The notes beneath the pieces were generated by a model. The model did not search any database. It was not told where the DNA came from and saw only the letters and a list, made by a program, of their open reading frames with translations. From contig CAAERO010000023.1 in the NCBI GenBank assembly GCA_900758495.1, positions 1-7,489 of the forward strand: DNA of 7,489 bases, read 5' to 3'. Source of the stretch: Bacilli bacterium. Its GTDB lineage: Bacteria; Bacillota_I; Bacilli_A; RF39; UBA660. This document shows positions 1-4,985 of the stretch, one piece after another (the stretch's first letter is position 1; the number at the start of each line of letters is the position of its first letter). The translations under genes were made by a program, and so were the position numbers.

Positions 1-32
1 AAGGAAAAATAATATATCTGATAAAACGATAA

Positions 33-60
33 AAGAGGCTATTACAAGCCTCTTATTTTA
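33..60. terminator. Bidirectional terminator at the end of the XRE gene
   Basis: A perfect 8-bp stem, AAGAGGCT (33-40) and AGCCTCTT (47-54), encloses a 6-nt loop. It starts 3 nt beyond the stop codon of the minus-strand XRE gene. On the minus strand the stem is followed by TTATCGTTTTAT, and on the plus strand by ATTTTA, so it could stop transcription from either side. An upstream plus-strand gene may end just outside or at the very left edge of the window, but too little sequence is present to call it. Confidence 0.75.
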
Positions 61-297
61 ATACTCCAATTTCTCCATATCAAATAATGGAGAGTTATAA
101 AAATCTTTAAGTTCTATTTTTAAAGTTTTACATATTTTAAAGATAATTGTAGAACTTGGATTATCTACATTGTTTGCCAGTAATGCTCTTAATGTTGATG
201 GTGCAATAGCAGATAATTCAGCAAGTTTATTTGGAGTGTAATTATATTTGTTACATAATTCAAGTATTCTTAAAGTAATTGCTTTTTTAAATAACAT
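58..297 (-). CDS. Small XRE-family (Cro/cI-type) helix-turn-helix regulator, 79 aa
   Basis: Almost the whole 79-residue protein is one HTH_3/XRE DNA-binding domain. Residues 21-40 (TPNKLAELSAIAPSTLRALL) give the helix-turn-helix, with the recognition helix at about 32-40. The following helix IIFKICKTLKIELKDFY (51-67) is the usual end of the fold. There is no effector or dimerisation domain beyond it, so it probably acts as a small repressor. The ATG at 297 is preceded by a good ribosome binding site, AAAGAGG, 8 nt upstream (306-312 on the plus strand). An extended -10 element lies just upstream of that. The gene is divergent from the 98-aa membrane protein, and the intergenic GC-rich patch with inverted and direct repeats is the natural place for its operator. 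Family assignment is firm; target and ligand are unknown. Such single-domain XRE proteins occur both in phage remnants and as stable chromosomal regulators, and nothing else here is phage-like. Confidence 0.85.
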   Translation of the reverse strand: MLFKKAITLRILELCNKYNYTPNKLAELSAIAPSTLRALLANNVDNPSSTIIFKICKTLKIELKDFYNSPLFDMEKLEY

Positions 298-324
298 TTT
301 AAAAACCTCTTTAACACTACAAAA

Positions 325-333
325 ATTCTAGCA
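325..333 (-). promoter_or_regulatory. Extended -10 promoter of the XRE gene
   Basis: On the minus strand TGCTAGAAT matches the extended -10 consensus TGnTATAAT with one mismatch. No good -35 is visible at 17 bp, which is tolerated for extended -10 promoters. Transcription would start near 318, leaving about 20 nt of leader containing the ribosome binding site. A second box, TATAAT at 352-347 (minus), is a possible alternative but also lacks a -35. Confidence 0.5.
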
Positions 334-336
334 GAA

Positions 337-369
337 ATCGGTTGAAATTATACGCCGATATCGCGGTTG
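337..369. promoter_or_regulatory. Candidate operator between the divergent XRE and membrane-protein genes
   Basis: Several overlapping symmetries lie between the two divergent promoters: an inverted repeat ATCGG (337-341)/CCGAT (355-359), an 8-bp palindrome CGATATCG (356-363), and a direct repeat CGGTTG at 339-344 and 364-369, spaced 25 bp. The right part is strikingly GC-rich for this genome (17 of 28 bases from 353 to 380). Location and symmetry suggest a binding site for the divergent XRE protein, reaching into the -35 element at 367-372. This is inference; which symmetry matters cannot be decided from one sequence. Confidence 0.4.
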
Positions 370-395
370 GCTTTTGGAGGCTATAATGCTATAAT
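367..395 (+). promoter_or_regulatory. Strong promoter with tandem TATAAT boxes upstream of the hairpin leader
   Basis: TTGGCT (367-372) is followed 17 bp later by TATAAT (390-395), and the latter is preceded by TG plus one base, giving a full extended -10 TGCTATAAT (387-395). A second perfect TATAAT lies 8 bp upstream at 382-387. Transcription should start near 402. The leader to the membrane-protein gene would be about 127 nt and contains the hairpin at 437-483. Confidence 0.7.
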
Positions 396-436
396 GTCAA
401 TGTAGTTAAATAAAAATATGAAATTTATAATTGATT

Positions 437-483
437 AAGCAGTACGAAAGAATTATAAAAGTTTTTTTTGTATTGCTTTTTTT
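437..483 (+). terminator. Intrinsic terminator or attenuator in the leader of the 98-aa gene
   Basis: The left arm 437-452 pairs with 463-478 over 16 bp without a bulge (three G-U pairs), around a 10-nt loop, and is followed by seven T residues (477-483). It sits about 35 nt downstream of the predicted transcription start and 45 nt before the next start codon. It could therefore end a short RNA of about 80 nt or act as a conditional attenuator. An alternative AU-only helix, 424-432 with 451-459, would use the loop-side end of the left arm. A six-codon frame, ATG at 418 to TAA at 436-438, ends at the base of the hairpin but has no ribosome binding site. No known riboswitch or T-box consensus is recognisable. 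Confidence 0.6.
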
Positions 484-528
484 ATCAAAAAATGATGGAA
501 ATAAATGGATTTGGAGGAGTAGTAAGAA

Positions 529-825
529 ATGTTTGAAGAATTATTAATATCAGTACTATTTATTATTGTTTTAATTATTTTGTGCATAATTTCTAATTTG
601 TATTCAAAAAAGGAAAAAGAAACAATAAAAAATAACGATACTGATTGGATGAATATATTTAAAAAGAAAGAAAAAATAAATGAACTAAATAGATTATTGA
701 TAGATGAAGATATTGTTGTTAGTGAAGATGGTAATATAAAAGTAATATTCAAATATGAAGATAAATGTTTTGAGGCTCTTGACTTTATAAATAAACAAAA
801 ATATGATATAATACTTTCAAGTTAA
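529..825 (+). CDS. Small single-pass membrane protein of unknown function, 98 aa
   Basis: I do not recognise a family. Residues 5-24 are a strongly hydrophobic helix (about LLISVLFIIVLIILCIISNL), followed by a lysine-rich stretch (KKEKE, 27-31) that should stay in the cytoplasm. The expected topology is therefore outside-N, inside-C with a cytoplasmic tail of about 70 residues. The tail is charged, with a lysine-rich segment (45-49) and then a small alternating region (DIVVSEDGNIKVIFKYED, 61-78) that could form a beta hairpin. Cysteines occur at 19 (in the membrane) and 80. The ribosome binding site GGAGGAG (513-519) with 9-nt spacing to ATG is strong, so translation is likely real. A terminator follows directly, making this a monocistronic unit divergent from the XRE regulator, which may control it. 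A minus-strand frame over the same bases is a shadow. Confidence 0.7.
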   Translation: MFEELLISVLFIIVLIILCIISNLYSKKEKETIKNNDTDWMNIFKKKEKINELNRLLIDEDIVVSEDGNIKVIFKYEDKCFEALDFINKQKYDIILSS

Positions 826-836
826 AAACGAAAAAC

Positions 837-859
837 AAATACTTTTAAGTATTTTTTTT
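837..859 (+). terminator. Terminator of the 98-aa membrane-protein gene
   Basis: AAATAC (837-842) pairs with GTATTT (849-854); the self-complementary stretch between them allows either a tighter loop or a longer stem. A run of eight T residues (852-859) follows. It lies 11 nt after the TAA stop at 823-825. Confidence 0.75.
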
Positions 860-861
860 AA

Positions 862-870
862 TGATAGAAT
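862..870 (+). promoter_or_regulatory. Possible extended -10 promoter of rbgA
   Basis: TGATAGAAT (862-870) fits the extended -10 consensus with one mismatch. It follows the upstream terminator directly; the only -35 candidate is the weak TTTTAA (843-848, 16 bp spacing) inside that terminator. Transcription would begin close to the ribosome binding site at 873-882, giving a very short leader. This is plausible because no other promoter fits between the terminator and the gene. Confidence 0.35.
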
Positions 871-887
871 AGAAAGAAGTGAAAAAA

Positions 888-1808
888 ATGGATATGTACC
901 AAAAAAGAAAAATCAGAGCAGAAAAGAAAAAAAATAATGCTGAAGAAAATGCTACAAAGGTGAGTCTAAATTGGTATCCTGGTCATATGGCCAAGACTAA
1001 AAGAGAAATAGGTGAAAAATTAAATCTAATTGACTTAGTATATGAAGTAGTAGATGCTAGAATGCCATTATCATCTAGAATAGAAGATGTAGATAATATC
1101 ATTAAAGCAAAACCTAAAGTTATTATTATGACTAAGTATGATTTATGTGATAAAGCAGAAACTGATAAGATAATTAATTACTATGAAAATCTTGGTAATG
1201 ATGTTGTACCAGTTGATTTAATAACAGGGGCTAATATTAAAAAAGTAATAGCAGTTAGTGAAAAATATCAGAAAATAGAAAATGAAAAAAGAGCTAAAAA
1301 AGGACTTAAGCCAAGAGGGTTAAGAGTATTAGTACTTGGTATTCCAAACGTTGGAAAAAGTACCTTTATCAATACCATTGCTGGAAAGAAAAAGACCGTA
1401 GTAGGCAATAAACCTGGTGTTACTAAACAATTAAGTTGGATTAAAGTAAATAAAGATATTGACCTTTTAGATACTCCAGGAATATTATGGCCAAAGATAA
1501 AAGACCAAGAGCAAGCTAAAAAACTAGCTTTATTCTCATCAATAAAAGAAGAAATTCTTCCTAAAGAAGAACTAGCTATTTTTGCTCTTGAAATATTATC
1601 TAAGCTATATAAAGATAGAGTAGAAGAAAGATACGGAGTTAGTTATACTGATAACGACATAGTAGAAATACTTGATACAATAGGTACTAAAAGAGGCTGT
1701 TTAGAACGGGGTGGAGTAGTATCTTATGAGAAAGTATACAATGTAATACTTCAAGATATTAAAAATAATAACTTTGGTAACATAACCTTAGATAGAAAAG
1801 ATAGCTAA
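888..1808 (+). CDS. rbgA: Ribosome biogenesis GTPase RbgA/YlqF (50S assembly), 306 aa
   Basis: RbgA is a circularly permuted GTPase that binds the late 45S intermediate of the large ribosomal subunit and promotes its final maturation. The G motifs appear in permuted order: G4 TKYD (82-85), then G1 GIPNVGKST (151-159), then G3 DTPG (195-198). The family hallmark WYPGHMAK is at 29-36 and DAR-x-P at 56-60. The C-terminal RNA-binding domain is intact, including IGTKRGCLERGG (265-276). Two oddities: about 28 lysine-rich residues precede WYPGHMAK, where Bacillus RbgA has only a few, and the G4 asparagine is threonine. I start at ATG 888 rather than the in-frame GTG at 879, because that GTG lies inside the ribosome binding site AAAGAAGTGA (873-882), well placed for 888. 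The gene appears to be monocistronic and converges on the 83-aa gene with an 8-nt gap. Confidence 0.95.
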   Translation: MDMYQKRKIRAEKKKNNAEENATKVSLNWYPGHMAKTKREIGEKLNLIDLVYEVVDARMPLSSRIEDVDNIIKAKPKVIIMTKYDLCDKAETDKIINYYENLGNDVVPVDLITGANIKKVIAVSEKYQKIENEKRAKKGLKPRGLRVLVLGIPNVGKSTFINTIAGKKKTVVGNKPGVTKQLSWIKVNKDIDLLDTPGILWPKIKDQEQAKKLALFSSIKEEILPKEELAIFALEILSKLYKDRVEERYGVSYTDNDIVEILDTIGTKRGCLERGGVVSYEKVYNVILQDIKNNNFGNITLDRKDS

Positions 1809-1818
1809 TATCTTTTTT
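1796..1818. terminator. Shared bidirectional terminator between rbgA and the convergent 83-aa gene
   Basis: AAAAGATA (1796-1803) and TATCTTTT (1809-1816) form an 8-bp stem around a 5-nt loop that contains most of the rbgA stop codon TAA (1806-1808). On the plus strand the right arm runs into six T residues (1813-1818). Read on the minus strand, the stem begins directly at the end of the 83-aa gene and ends in TATCTTTTC. It probably terminates both genes, although the stem is AU-rich. Confidence 0.6.
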
Positions 1819-2068
1819 AGTTTAAATACTTATTTTTATACTCATTATATAAAATCAAAATATTATTAAAAATATCTTCTCTAATCATTCCTTTTAAGTT
1901 ATAAATATAATTACTATCAGTAAGAAGAAAATTAATATTTTCCTTTAAAAAATTAGTAATAATAATTGCTTCATCATCAGTTGGGTAAATACCTTTACTT
2001 TCTAAAAATCCCATAGTAAGATGATGATTTAAATTAGTAATATTTTTTCTTAAAAAACGTTCAATCAT
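1817..2068 (-). CDS. Small uncharacterised protein, possibly DUF2624 family, 83 aa
   Basis: This 83-residue soluble protein is predicted largely helical. Its layout resembles the Bacillus YqfT/DUF2624 family: an N-terminal helix, a segment like 'GIYPTDDEA' (26-34, compare the family's 'I-x-I/L-T-x-x-Q/E-A'), a helix with 'NFLKENIN' (39-46), then a C-terminal helix at about 60-80. The assignment rests on pattern resemblance only; no function is known for that family. The start is supported by AAAGGAAG (2074-2081 on the plus strand) at 5 nt spacing from ATG. The gene is divergent from the penicillin-binding protein across 77 bp and convergent with rbgA. No good minus-strand -35/-10 pair is evident; TATAAA at 2094-2089 (minus) is the best -10. 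Confidence 0.7.
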   Translation of the reverse strand: MIERFLRKNITNLNHHLTMGFLESKGIYPTDDEAIIITNFLKENINFLLTDSNYIYNLKGMIREDIFNNILILYNEYKNKYLN

Positions 2069-2093
2069 AAAATCTTCCTTTCCCTAAATTTAT

Positions 2094-2122
2094 ATGAAAT
2101 AAAATATTAAATATGTGATAAA
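2094..2122 (+). promoter_or_regulatory. Candidate promoter of the penicillin-binding protein gene
   Basis: ATGAAA (2094-2099) and GATAAA (2117-2122) are spaced 17 bp, each matching its consensus at 4 of 6 bases. TG plus one base precedes the -10, giving TGTGATAAA (2114-2122). The resulting leader would be short, about 17 nt, and includes the ribosome binding site AAGGAGTGA (2132-2140). Confidence 0.4.
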
Positions 2123-2145
2123 CTATTAAAGAAGGAGTGAAAAAG

Positions 2146-4236
2146 ATGCCAAAAATAAAGCAGAAAACTAGTAAAAAAAAGATAAATAAGAAACCTAAAA
2201 TAAGTACAACTACTAACTATTATTATCAAAAAAGATTTACTGTTATAGCAACTATAACTTTATTTTGCTTTGCTATCTTAGCATTTAGACTTTATCAAGT
2301 AATGTTAAGAGACCAAGCTAAATATGCTAAAAGTCTTACTGTTTTATCTACTAAAGAAGTAGAAGGTGCAACTGCTCCTCGTGGAAGAATACTAGATAGA
2401 AATGGTAAAATAATTGTTGATAATAAGGCAGTAAAAACTATTTACTATCAGAAAGAAAAAGGAAGAACTAGTCTTGATGAAATTAATCTAGCTTATAAAG
2501 TAGCACCACACTTAAATCTATCAATAAGTAAATTAACTGATAGAATGAAAAGAGAATTTTTTGTAGCTAAGAATAGTGAAATAATGCAAAAAAGAATCAA
2601 AGCTAGTGAATATGAAAAAGTAAAGCAAAGAAAATTAACTCAAGATGATATTTTAGAACTTAAACTAGAAAGAGTAACAGATGAAGAATTAAACAATTTC
2701 AATGAGGAAGATAAAAAGGCTGCTTACTTATATTACTTAATGAATAAAGGCTATACCTATGATCAAAAAGTAATTAGAACTAAGGATGTAACTGATGGGG
2801 AATATGCTTATATCTCTGAAAATAACAAGTTGTTAGATGGTTTCAATACAAGACTTGATTGGGAAAGAACCTACCCATATGGAGATGTTTTTAGAACTAT
2901 ATTAGGTAATGTTTCTGATAATGGTTTACCAAGTGAAGATAAGGCTTATTATCTAAAGAAAGGTTATGCTTTAGATGATAGAGTAGGAATTAGTTATTTA
3001 GAAAAACAATATGAAGATTACCTAAGAGGAAAAAAAGAAGTCTATAAAGTGTTAAATCGTCATGAGTTAGAATTAGTAAGTGATGGAAAACGTGGTAATG
3101 ATATTGTTTTAACGATTGACATTGAATTACAAAAACAGGTAGAAGAGATATTAAAAAAAGAGATAATTGCAACGAAAGGACAACCTAATACCCAGTATTA
3201 TGATAGAAGTTTTGTTGTAATTCAAGATCCTAATACAGGAGAAATACTAGCAATGGCTGGTAAACAGGCATTACCTGATGGAAAAGGTGGTTACCAGATA
3301 ATTGATTATACAGCAGGAGTAGTAACTTCACCAATGACTTCTGGTTCCGTCGTAAAAGGAGCTAGTATGTTAGTAGCTTACAATCAAGGTGCTATTAAAA
3401 TAGGTGAGTATCAACAAGATGAATGTATAAAACTAGCAGGTACTAAACGGAAATGTTCATGGAAGACTTTAGGAAGAATCAATGATATTGATGCTTTAGC
3501 TCTATCTAGTAACGTTTATCAGTTTAAAGCTGCTATGAAAGTAGCTGGTTATCAGTATCGTTATAATATGCCTTTTAAAGTTGATAAAAGTACTTTTGAT
3601 ATCTATCGTAACACTTTTCATGAATTTGGTTTAGGAGTTACAACTGGTATAGATTTACCAGTGGAATCTAAAGGTACATCGAGTGATAATACAGCAGGTG
3701 GTTTATTACTAGATTTTGTTATGGGACAGTATGATACCTATACCCCAATGCAGTTATCACAATATATTTCTACACTTGCTAATAAGGGAACGAGATATCA
3801 ACCACATCTTTTAAAAGAAGTGCATAAAGCAACTGATGATAATAGTTTAGGAAAAGTAATTTATACTTTTGAAGCGAATCCCTTAAATAAAGTTAATACT
3901 AAAGAAGAATACTTAAATAGAGTAAGAGAAGGTTTTCATGCTGTTACAACAAAAAGTTATGGTTTAGGAAGAAATTATATTGATGCAAGTCATGATCCAT
4001 CAGGTAAAACAGGAACTAGTCAAAGTTTTACTGATAGTAATGGTGATGGTAAAATTGATACTCCAACAGTATCAACAGCCTTTATCGGTTATGCTCCAAC
4101 TGATTCGCCGAAAATGTCTATTACAGTAACAAGCCCTAACTCTTCACTTGAAAATTCCAATATAAACTATTCATCAATGGTAACTAGAAGAATTTCTAAG
4201 AGTGCAAGTGATGCTTATTTTGCAATTTATCCATAA
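2146..4236 (+). CDS. Class B penicillin-binding protein (PBP2/elongasome type transpeptidase), 696 aa
   Basis: A monofunctional D,D-transpeptidase that cross-links peptidoglycan outside the membrane. A basic cytoplasmic tail (residues 1-30) precedes one transmembrane anchor (about 31-51). The PBP dimerisation/pedestal domain follows, with APRGRILDRNG at 77-87, ERTYPYG and DDRVGISYLEKQYEDYL. The transpeptidase domain has all three catalytic motifs: SVVK (401-404, nucleophile S401), SSN (454-456) and KTGT (621-624). The DRVG-x-SYLEKQYE signature and length fit the elongation PBPs (Bacillus PbpA/PbpH, streptococcal PBP2b) better than septal FtsI, and there are no PASTA repeats. Unusual is DSNGDGKID (630-638), a calcium-loop-like sequence right after KTG. 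I start at ATG 2146; the upstream in-frame GTG at 2137 is part of the ribosome binding site AAGGAGTGA. The next gene has its own promoter, so this is probably a single-gene unit. Which morphogenetic complex it serves is inferred. Confidence 0.93.
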   Translation: MPKIKQKTSKKKINKKPKISTTTNYYYQKRFTVIATITLFCFAILAFRLYQVMLRDQAKYAKSLTVLSTKEVEGATAPRGRILDRNGKIIVDNKAVKTIYYQKEKGRTSLDEINLAYKVAPHLNLSISKLTDRMKREFFVAKNSEIMQKRIKASEYEKVKQRKLTQDDILELKLERVTDEELNNFNEEDKKAAYLYYLMNKGYTYDQKVIRTKDVTDGEYAYISENNKLLDGFNTRLDWERTYPYGDVFRTILGNVSDNGLPSEDKAYYLKKGYALDDRVGISYLEKQYEDYLRGKKEVYKVLNRHELELVSDGKRGNDIVLTIDIELQKQVEEILKKEIIATKGQPNTQYYDRSFVVIQDPNTGEILAMAGKQALPDGKGGYQIIDYTAGVVTSPMTSGSVVKGASMLVAYNQGAIKIGEYQQDECIKLAGTKRKCSWKTLGRINDIDALALSSNVYQFKAAMKVAGYQYRYNMPFKVDKSTFDIYRNTFHEFGLGVTTGIDLPVESKGTSSDNTAGGLLLDFVMGQYDTYTPMQLSQYISTLANKGTRYQPHLLKEVHKATDDNSLGKVIYTFEANPLNKVNTKEEYLNRVREGFHAVTTKSYGLGRNYIDASHDPSGKTGTSQSFTDSNGDGKIDTPTVSTAFIGYAPTDSPKMSITVTSPNSSLENSNINYSSMVTRRISKSASDAYFAIYP

Positions 4237-4241
4237 ACTAC

Positions 4242-4270
4242 TTGCTAAAAGAGAAGTTTAATTTTATAAT
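4242..4270 (+). promoter_or_regulatory. Promoter of the Ham1/ITPA-like gene
   Basis: TTGCTA (4242-4247) and a perfect TATAAT (4265-4270) are separated by 17 bp, starting only 5 nt after the stop codon of the penicillin-binding protein. Predicted transcription start is about 4277, leaving some 28 nt of leader with AAAGGAAAG (4288-4296). The TTG of the -35 element can be misread as a start codon, because the frame is open from there. Confidence 0.65.
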
Positions 4271-4304
4271 ATGCTTTAGTTTTAAAGAAAGGAAAGACGA
4301 AAAT

Positions 4305-4916
4305 ATGACTGCGGATGAATTGCTTTTCTTGTCAAATAACACTAAGAAGTTAGAAGAAGTTAGGAATAGCTTAAAAAGTTTAGATGTAACGGTTACTTGT
4401 CAGAATTATAAATTCAAGGAACAACCAACTGATGATTTATTATTTATTACTCTTGATAAAGCATTAGTTGCTTATGAAGAGTTGAATAGACCTTTAATTG
4501 TAACTGATACAGCCTTTTATATATCAGGTTATGAAGAAGAAAATTTTCCAGGGGTAGCGATTAAAAGTAAATTATTAGAACCATTAGGAATAGATGGCCT
4601 TTTAGCAAAAATGGCAGATGTTAAAAATAGAAATTGTCTTTTAAAAGAATGTCTTGCCTATTATGATGGAGAAAATATGAAAGTATTTGAATCACAGCAA
4701 CACGGTAGTTTGGCAAGAGAAGAACATATTAATAAAGAATTAGGAGACTATACTAAATTATTTGGTATCTTTATTCCTGAAGGAAGAGAGAAAACAGTAA
4801 ATGAAATGACTAAGGAAGAAAGAAAAATACTTGGAGAATTTAATCCTAATGTATTTTCATTATTTTCTACTTGGTATAAAAAAGAGCGAAATAAATGTCT
4901 AGTGAAGAAAATCTAA
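4305..4916 (+). CDS. Divergent Ham1/RdgB/ITPA-like nucleoside triphosphate pyrophosphatase, 203 aa
   Basis: The family hydrolyses non-canonical purine NTPs (ITP, dITP, XTP) to monophosphates, keeping them out of nucleic acids. The fold is recognisable from LLFLSNNTKKLEEV (6-19, the TGNxxKxxE phosphate-binding start, K15), the acidic VTDTAFYISGY (66-76, with D68 where the catalytic aspartate should be), FPGVAIK (81-87), LFGIFIPEG (152-160) and EMTKEER (167-173). The PG-xx-IK segment followed by LLEPLGIDGLL looks more like the eukaryotic/archaeal ITPA pattern than bacterial RdgB. The two nucleobase-recognition signatures are eroded: FG(Y/W)DP reads FGIFIP, and the C-terminal SHR is absent (GEFNP at 177-181). 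Family placement is fairly safe, but substrate is uncertain. I chose ATG 4305 (ribosome binding site AAAGGAAAG, 8-nt spacing); it gives the normal family length, whereas the longer frame begins inside the promoter. A strong terminator ends the unit. Confidence 0.82.
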   Translation: MTADELLFLSNNTKKLEEVRNSLKSLDVTVTCQNYKFKEQPTDDLLFITLDKALVAYEELNRPLIVTDTAFYISGYEEENFPGVAIKSKLLEPLGIDGLLAKMADVKNRNCLLKECLAYYDGENMKVFESQQHGSLAREEHINKELGDYTKLFGIFIPEGREKTVNEMTKEERKILGEFNPNVFSLFSTWYKKERNKCLVKKI

Positions 4917-4935
4917 GCACTAGATTTTTGTTTTT
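4897..4935 (+). terminator. Terminator of the Ham1/ITPA-like gene
   Basis: TCTAGTG (4898-4904) pairs with CACTAGA (4918-4924), extendable by a G-U pair at 4897/4925, and TTTTTGTTTTT (4925-4935) follows. A competing nested stem AAAATCTA (4908-4915)/TAGATTTT (4921-4928) uses the same T-run. The stop codon (4914-4916) lies in the loop of the first stem. It insulates the metal operon whose -35 element begins 2 nt further on. Confidence 0.75.
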
Positions 4936-4936
4936 A

Positions 4937-4966
4937 TTGACAGTTGAGTGAGCGTTCAACTATAAT
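4937..4966 (+). promoter_or_regulatory. Consensus promoter of the metal-resistance operon
   Basis: Perfect TTGACA (4937-4942) and perfect TATAAT (4961-4966) are separated by 18 bp. Transcription should start near 4973, just before the ribosome binding site AGGAGG (4976-4981), so the leader is very short. An 18-bp promoter this close to consensus would be strong unless repressed, consistent with the operator in the spacer. Confidence 0.85.
4943..4960. promoter_or_regulatory. ArsR/SmtB-type operator filling the promoter spacer
   Basis: The 18 bases between -35 and -10 form an imperfect inverted repeat, GTTGAGTG (4943-4950) and CGTTCAAC (4953-4960), with 6 of 8 Watson-Crick symmetric positions and a 2-bp centre. 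The TTGA...TTCAA character resembles known SmtB/CzrA/CadC operators (TGAA/TTCA half-sites). Binding here would directly exclude RNA polymerase. Assignment to the adjacent sensor is inference from position and family. Confidence 0.7.
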
Positions 4967-4985
4967 GTTAAGTATAGGAGGAAAA

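Noticed and set aside
1..12. Possible end of an upstream plus-strand gene (frame K-E-K-stop)
   Set aside because: Three codons are no evidence; other frames are equally open at the edge.
453..752. Minus-strand open frame of 99 codons overlapping the 98-aa gene
   Set aside because: It is the antisense shadow of the 98-aa gene and hairpin leader, very rich in S/F/I/N, without a convincing ribosome binding site; the plus-strand frame has a strong one.
879..887. GTG start of rbgA three codons upstream
   Set aside because: The GTG is part of the ribosome binding site AAAGAAGTGA, which is well placed for the ATG at 888; the same arrangement recurs at 2137/2146 in the penicillin-binding protein gene.
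2990..3172. Minus-strand open frame of 60 codons
   Set aside because: It lies wholly inside the penicillin-binding protein gene, shows no family features, and is a shadow.
4234..4264. Weak hairpin TAAACT/AGTTTA after the penicillin-binding protein gene
   Set aside because: Only 6 bp with a 15-nt loop and a poor T-run; it overlaps the next promoter, so I do not call it a terminator.
4242..4304. TTG start giving the Ham1-like protein a 21-residue N-terminal extension
   Set aside because: The TTG is in the -35 element of its own promoter; the ATG at 4305 has a ribosome binding site and gives the normal family length.
4944..4985. Upstream start extending the ArsR-type protein by 14 residues
   Set aside because: The extension lies in the promoter spacer, operator and -10 box, upstream of the probable transcription start.
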